NCBI GenBank assembly: GCA_003557765.1 | Contig: PWNO01000065.1 | Span: 1-8,428, forward strand | Direction of reading: 5' to 3' | From: Bacteroidales bacterium | GTDB taxonomy: Bacteria; Bacteroidota; Bacteroidia; Bacteroidales; UBA7960 | DNA: 8,428 nt | In this document: piece by piece, positions 1-6,000 of the stretch | How the letters are laid out: every line of letters begins with the position of its first letter | Numbering within the stretch: the first letter of the stretch is position 1 | Position numbers and translations under genes: made by a program | The notes under the pieces: generated by a model | Database searches by the model: none | Told to the model about the DNA's origin: nothing | What the model saw: only the letters and a program-made list of their open reading frames with translations

Positions 1-7
1 AAAAACT

Positions 8-64
8 ATGAAGAGAATTACGCTAATACTAACAGCAATGCTGTTTGGTTTTGCATCTTTTAGC
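8..64 (+). other. Sec signal peptide (residues 1-19)
   Basis: Residues 1-3 (MKR) are basic, residues 4-15 form a hydrophobic core (ITLILTAMLFGF), and a small-residue stretch ASFS precedes Gln20. Cleavage after Ser19, leaving an N-terminal Gln, is the best guess and is a common pattern in Bacteroidota exports. No lipobox cysteine follows, so this is not a lipoprotein. The exact site is inferred by eye. Confidence 0.88.
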
Positions 65-3000
65 CAAAACTACAGTGCTGAAGACTTGCAAAAATTGCAA
101 ATCGAAAGAGAAGCACAGTTTGAAATAGAGATGCAAAAAACCAATCCAAAGTTCTTAGCAGGAACTCCAGGCAATAGCAAATCCATTGATTGTATGGAGG
201 ATGCAACCTATTCAAACCCTCCTGTGAATTTTGAAACCGGAGTTACATCTAATATTGATGCTGGATACATAGCAGCTCATAAAGTGGAAGGTTTTGATGG
301 ATCTGTTCAGGCCATTCGTTTCTTTGGTATTCAAGCTATCTTTGTTGGTAGCTGGATGCCAATGAATGATTTTGACCCTTATGATTTCGAAATAACCTTT
401 TTCGAAGACAGCGGTGGTTTACCAGGTGCTGAAATTACATCTATTGAAGCTACTATTAACCACATTAATACCGGCGAACTTTTTGCAGGTAGCTATAATG
501 TGTATTATTGGGACTTTGAACCTGAAGCCATAGTTGATGGATTACCAGAAACTTTTTGGGTTGCAGCAGCTAATACTAATCCCGAAGCTTGGTTTTTGTG
601 GATAAATCAGGTTGGCGGTTTGGGTGCAGCTGCACAATATTCTATGGATGATGGAGCATGGTCTCATTCCGATGTCGGTTCTTTTGGAATTTGTATAGTT
701 CCCATGCTTGCAGAAGACGATGCTCCTGGTGTAGTAACTGACTTCTATATTGAAGCAGCAAGCCAAGGAGTACTTGAAGCTACCGTTAGTTGGACAAATC
801 CTGCTATTCAAGCAGATGGTGAAACACTTACTGAACTTACTTCAGTAATGGTTGAACGCGACAATGAAGTTATACATTCCATAAGCAACCCAGCTATTGG
901 TGGTGCCGAAACCTTTGTTGATACTGATATTGATGAATCAGGCACTTATAGCTATCAAGTTTATGGTGTTAATTCTGCCGGTGAAGGTTTAAAAGTTTCC
1001 GGAAGTGTGTATGTTGGCGAAGACCTGCCCGGCGCACCCCACGATGTTTTGCTGACAGCATATGGCAATAACGGTGTAATTACCTGGAATGCCCCAACGG
1101 AAGGATTAAATGGCGGATATTTTGACGACAGCAACCTGACTTATACCGTAGTTCGTTTCCCCGATGACGTAGAGGTCGCAACTGACATCGTTGAGGAAGC
1201 ATTTACCGATACCACAGTGCCGGGTATTGGAAACTACCTGTATGCCGTTACCGCTTCCAACGACATGGGTGAAGGTGGTACCGCCGAAAGCAACGCAGCA
1301 CTGCTGGGAGCCGACGGCTACCTCATTTTTGAAGGTTTTGAAGATGAATGGCCACCGGTGGGCTGGACCAACAATGGATGGACACTCAGTACTTTTGGCC
1401 AGCCACACACAGGAGATGAGTTTGCTTATTGTAACCTGGCCGGCTCTACCCTGAAGACACCTGTTGTTACCCTCCCAGAAGGAAGTGCATACAACCTTGA
1501 GTTTTATTTCAGGGCTGAAAGTGCCAACTTTCCGCAGGATTTTGATGTCAGGATAAGTTTAGACGGTGGTGATTTTACCAATATTTTCTCGGTAACAGGT
1601 TATGATGTTGCCACATATGAGGAAGTGAACTTAAGCCTCGCAGAGTACAGCGGCTCCGATGTGCAGATTAAGTTTGTCGGCTTGAGCGGCGAAGGAGGAT
1701 GGGCCTTCGGTGTTCTCCTCGATGACGTTTCCGTTTACATGCCTTTCGACAATGACCTTGAAGGGGTGAGTATTTCTGGAAATACAACACCTTCCGCAGG
1801 GGTTCAAAGCACTTACACCATTGGGGTCTTTAACGCCGGTGCATTTGCCCAATCTGATTACACCGTAAAGCTGATGCAGGAAGGAGATGTGGAAATTGAC
1901 TCACAGGTTGGTGAAACCATTGAACCTGGTGAAACCATCCTTTATGAACTGACCTGGACTCCCATGGAAGAAGGTGCAACGTACATTTACGGGTATGTTG
2001 ACTTCCCCGAAGATGAAGCACCCGGCAACAACCAGACACCAATCCTGAACGTGAATGTACAAGCTTCTGGTCTGGTCGCAGTAACTATTGGTACCGATGA
2101 GGTTGTTCCGGTGTTCCGCGCACCATTCGACTTGTGGTATAACAACAGTTTGGCTCAAACAATCTATTATCCTGAGGAACTTGGTGGAGTTGGCGGTCTG
2201 CTTACAGGTGTAACATACTACAATACGTTTGTTAATAACCTCGAAGATGAAGAAATCAGGGTTTATGCCGGGGTTACAGATAAGGATGATTTATCTGACG
2301 GATTTATTGCTGATGACATTTTTACCCTTGTATATGAAGGTTTTATGGATTTTCCGGCAGGAACAAACTCAATCTATATCCCTTTCGACGAACCATTTGC
2401 CTATGGTGGTGGCAACCTGGTGCTTATGACAAATAAAAAAATGTATGACTATAATGGGGGTTTTAATGATCGTTTCTTTTCGACGCAAACACCAGATAAA
2501 CCAGCAAGGTTACGCCATGCTGCCAGTGATGGTGTAGAGTATGACCCTCTTAATCCTCCAACCGCAGGAACAAACCGAGACTGGGTGCCAAATACAACTT
2601 TGTTCTTTGATGTTGCAGGTATTGGTTCACTTGAAGGTGTGATTTCTGATGTTGAGGATAATCCCCTGGAAGATGTATATGTGGCTCTTGTTGGCACGGC
2701 ATTATCAACTCTTACCGACGAAAACGGTGCCTACAATTTCCCTTACCTTATGCCCGGAACATATGATATGGAGCTCAGTAAGTTTGGATTTGTGGATAAA
2801 TTGATCGAAGGTATCATTATTGAAGAGGACGAAACTACCGTTCAGGACGCCACACTAGACGCAGTTGTCCAATACGTGGTTTCCGGAACCGTTGAAGGAA
2901 ATGATGGATTGCTGGTCCCTGGTGCACAGATCACCATGACAGGCTATGATGAATATACAGCGGAAACTGACGCATCCGGACAGTTTGTTATCGAAAACGT

Positions 3001-6000
3001 GTATGAAGGCGTTTACGAAGTGCATATCACTGCCGATGGATATGATCCCTATACGGAAGAAGGAATCGTGGTTGATGATGATGTCGACCTGGAATTCACA
3101 ATGATTGAAACCATTCATCCTCCGTTTGGCCTGCAAGTCCAAACAGAAGGCCTGGAACCCGGAGAAGCTCTGTTTACCTGGAATCCAACTGGAAATGGTG
3201 ACATTTTCTTTGAAGATTTTGAAGAGGGTGAAATGCCAGAAGGTTGGGATCAGATAATCACAAACACAGCAACCGATGGCCCCGTCCCGGCTACCTGGAC
3301 TGTAAATGATTATGTTTCTGCTGATTTCTCTCCATTTGGTACTTACCATGCCGGTCTGTGGTGGGATTTTGGCAACCAGGATGAGTGGCTCATTTCTCCC
3401 GAAGTATCAATAGGCCCCAGTTATGAACTCGAATTCTGGTCTGCTGTATTCCTGGGTTCTCAGGAAAATGACCATTATTATGTAAAAATTTCCACTGATG
3501 GAGGAGACAACTGGACGGTGCTTTGGGATGCTTCAGCCCAGACAGGTGGTTGGAACTATTACGACACTCCATTTGTCCTTGACCTCGATGATTATGTTGG
3601 GCAGAATGTACATATTGCCTTTAATGCAGTAGATGGCCCCACTAATGATGGTCTATGGTACATTTGGTTCATTGACAATGTTTCTATGGGTCCGGAAGGT
3701 GCGCGCAATACAATTGCCATGAATAAGTTTGACCGTCTGAGCAAAGGACAGCCGGTTGTCGTTGATAATGCCGAACCGGTTCAACTTGCCCGTGACGGTT
3801 CGGCAGCCAGCATCCCTGTAATGATTGACAGGGTTGATAAGGCATTTATTGGCTTCAACGTGTATCTGGATGATGACATGGTGGCTGAATCCATCGAGGA
3901 GAACGAGTACCTGTTTACCGGCCTCGAAGATGGCGCCTACACGGCAGGTGTACAATCAGTTTACACAACAGATACTTCTGACATTATTGAGATCGTCTTC
4001 AACATTGGTGAAATTCAAGACCTGGAAGTTTCATTTAGCGTGGAAGATCAATTTGGAAATTCTGTAGATGATGCAATTATTACCCTTGGCAGTGTGACAA
4101 ATGATCCCGGCGACTATGAGTTTATCGTCAATCCCGGCACATACAACTATACCGTTTCCAAAGAGGGCTACAGTACCGCTGAAGGTTCGGTTCAGGTACT
4201 CAACGATGATGTCTCCATTGACATTGTTCTCGAGTACTTTATATTGGATCTCCCCTGGACAGAAGACTTTACAGGAGTCACAGTAGGTGAGGTGCCTGAA
4301 TTCTGGGCACGCACCCATACAAACTGGGGCGTATGGAATACCAGTAATGCCGGTGGTGAAGCACCCGAATTGCGCTTTAACTGGACACCCTCCGCAACAG
4401 ATGTTTTCAGGGCAATAACACCCCCACTTAACGCTTTGGAAGCAGATGCACTGAAACTGGCATTTAACCATATGGTGAATGATTGGAGCGGTGATTATAG
4501 CCTGAAAGTGCAAGCTTCCCTCGATGAAGGGGCTACCTGGGAAGATGTCTGGGTGCTTGACATCGCCAAATCGGAAAGGGAAGAAGGTGCAAGCCGCGAA
4601 ACAGGAGGCCGGAATGTGCCTGCAACATTGGTTATCCTTGACCTGGATGATTACGCAGGAGAGATGTTCCACCTTGCCTTTGCTTTTGATGGAAACTCAT
4701 TCAATATCAATCAATGGTATGTGGATGACATCATCGTAGGCGACCTCGATGTCTTTACCCTTACCATGATGGAACCCGATGGCCATGGAACGGTAACGCC
4801 AGATGTGGGTGAATACCTGTACCTGGAAGATACCGAAGTGAATATTTCAGCTGTTCCTGGTTATGCCTGGGTGTTTGACCACTGGAATGTAAATGGTGAA
4901 TTCTATTCAGACGAGGCCTCCACAACCATCACAATGGACGAAAACAAAAATGTCCAGGCCGTATTCGAGGTTGACGAGGATGCTTTTGTTTTGACAATGC
5001 TTGAGCCGGAAGGCGAGGGAACCGTAATACCCGATGTTGGCATCAACGCTTACTTTGAGGATGACGTGGTAGACCTGATCGCCGATCCTGCCTTCGGTTG
5101 GTTGTTTAGTCAATGGATTGGCAACGTGGAAGATAATGAAGCAGCTGAAACTACCATCACAATGAATCAGGATGAGGAAGTACAGGCTGTTTTTGTTGCA
5201 ATTCCTGTGTATGAGGTTTCCGGAACGGTAATCGGTAATGATGGACCGGCAGTTGCCGGCGCAATGGTTACCCTTACAGGCTATGATAATTATACAGTGG
5301 AAACGGGTTCAGACGGAAGCTTTGTGATTGAAGATGTGTATGAAGGTATTTATGCAATGACCATTGTTGCTGATGGATACGATACATATACGGATGAAAT
5401 AGATGTAACTGACGATCTCGATCTTGGCACCATTACTCTTATAGAGAGCATCATCCCTCCGGCAAACCTGGCTGTAGATGTTGACGGACAGGAAGAGGGC
5501 AATGCATTGCTGACCTGGTCTGACCTGCAGGAAAGGGAATTCCGCTGGGATGACGGTACAGTAATTGGACAGCTTGGGTCAACAGGTGGTACGTTGAATA
5601 CAGTCCTTGGTTCAGTTCACAGAAATAATGCCGTACTGAATGAAATGTCGTGGTACCTGACTGATAACGGTGGTCCCCACAACTTTGTCAAAGTATGGGT
5701 GTTTGGTCTGGATGCTTCAGGACAACCGAACCCGAACGATGTGCTCTATGAAATGAATAATGTGCCTAATGTCGACCTCCAGTGGAACACTTATGAGTTC
5801 TCTCAACCTGTAGAAGCGCCCAATGGTTTCCTTATAGGTTTGTCTTACCAGGGATTCCTCGCAATAGCCAGGGATACGGGGATCGATCCTGAATGGCCAT
5901 TCCAGCCGAATACACATTTCTTTGTAGGAGATGTTACTACGGGTAGTTTTGCTGCAATAGAAACCTTAGGAGACTTTAATGAAAACTTCCTTGTTCGTGC

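Noticed and set aside
2855..3349. Minus-strand open frame that looks homologous to another at 6290-6814
   Set aside because: The two share a predicted N-terminus only because both are antisense to the duplicated jelly-roll insert (the 82-bp repeat). The similarity is that of the sense repeats, not of real antisense genes.
4031..4672. 213-codon open frame on the minus strand
   Set aside because: It lies wholly antisense to the giant gene, has no start signal or domain, and its Cys/His/Pro-rich translation is typical of a shadow of an acidic beta-sandwich protein.
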